NCBI GenBank assembly: GCA_023446865.1
Contig: JAEXPL010000493.1
Coordinates: forward strand, 1-13,251
Direction of reading: 5' to 3'
DNA: 13,251 nt
Origin: Verrucomicrobiota bacterium
GTDB lineage: Bacteria; Verrucomicrobiota; Verrucomicrobiia; Opitutales; Opitutaceae
A model generated the notes under the pieces. It was given only the letters and a program-made list of their open reading frames with translations. It had not been told where the DNA came from and did no database searches. Each line of letters starts with the position of its first letter. Positions within the stretch are counted from its first letter, which is position 1. The position numbers and the translations under genes are program-made. This document shows, one piece after another, positions 13,243-13,251 of the stretch.

Positions 13243-13251
13243 GCTACACCG

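Larger units (their letters stand above)
13015..13251. repeat. repeat-mosaic tail of the window
   Basis: No gene. It contains a GGTAACAG tract (13038-13060), a 27-nt two-stem hairpin (13065-13091), CGATCGATCTGG (13107-13118), a degenerate GTAGGCC-type element (about 13140-13165), a CACTGATGCACACTAATGGG tract (13173-13200), a GGAACGCGGAAC purine tract and a family A hairpin that ends at the window edge. Confidence 0.6.

Overview
The window is about 13.2 kb of GC-rich bacterial DNA. The glucose-6-phosphate isomerase type, the GbsR/MarR regulator and the signalling genes, together with the heavy repeat load between genes, fit Verrucomicrobiota, probably near Opitutaceae. This assignment is inference; there is no rRNA or other marker gene to confirm it.

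Layout. (1) 1-5604 is a signal-transduction block. A PAS-PAS histidine kinase runs off the left edge on the minus strand. A short HATPase protein at 1528-2427 (+) diverges from it. A tightly packed minus-strand operon follows: a 118-residue small protein, an HDOD protein and a GAF/hybrid histidine kinase. Its first two genes overlap by 4 nt and the last gap is 13 nt. The hybrid kinase lacks the conserved N-box asparagine. (2) 6293-7867 (-) is pgi, glycolysis/gluconeogenesis, with a C-terminal extension. Facing away from it at 8656-9183 (+) is a GbsR/MarR-type regulator. (3) 10397-11041 (+) is an unrecognised integral membrane protein. (4) 11366-13014 (+) holds two compact type II toxin-antitoxin pairs, a RelB-like/RelE-ParE pair and a Phd/VapC pair. 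Their start regions are clearly less GC-rich than the housekeeping genes (about 55% against about 70% in hand counts), consistent with lateral acquisition.

Every gap longer than about 150 bp (2428-2613, 5605-6292, 7868-8655, 9184-10396, 11042-11365, 11830-12317, 13015-13251) is built from a limited set of recurring modules. They are: an 18-nt hairpin with a TCAC/GTGA loop; a GTAGGCC hairpin; a 27-nt two-stem hairpin; a hairpin with arms like AGGTTTTGC; purine-rich GGAACGCGGAAC tracts; an invariant CGATCGATCTGG word; GTGGACAGTGGACGG tracts; and GGTAACGAAGG tracts. Several hairpin families show compensatory base changes between copies. The modules recur in a preferred order and in either orientation. 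This is the most unusual feature of the window: a mosaic, REP/BIME-like intergenic repeat system with no mobilising enzyme inside the window. Apparent ORFs in these gaps are not credible genes.
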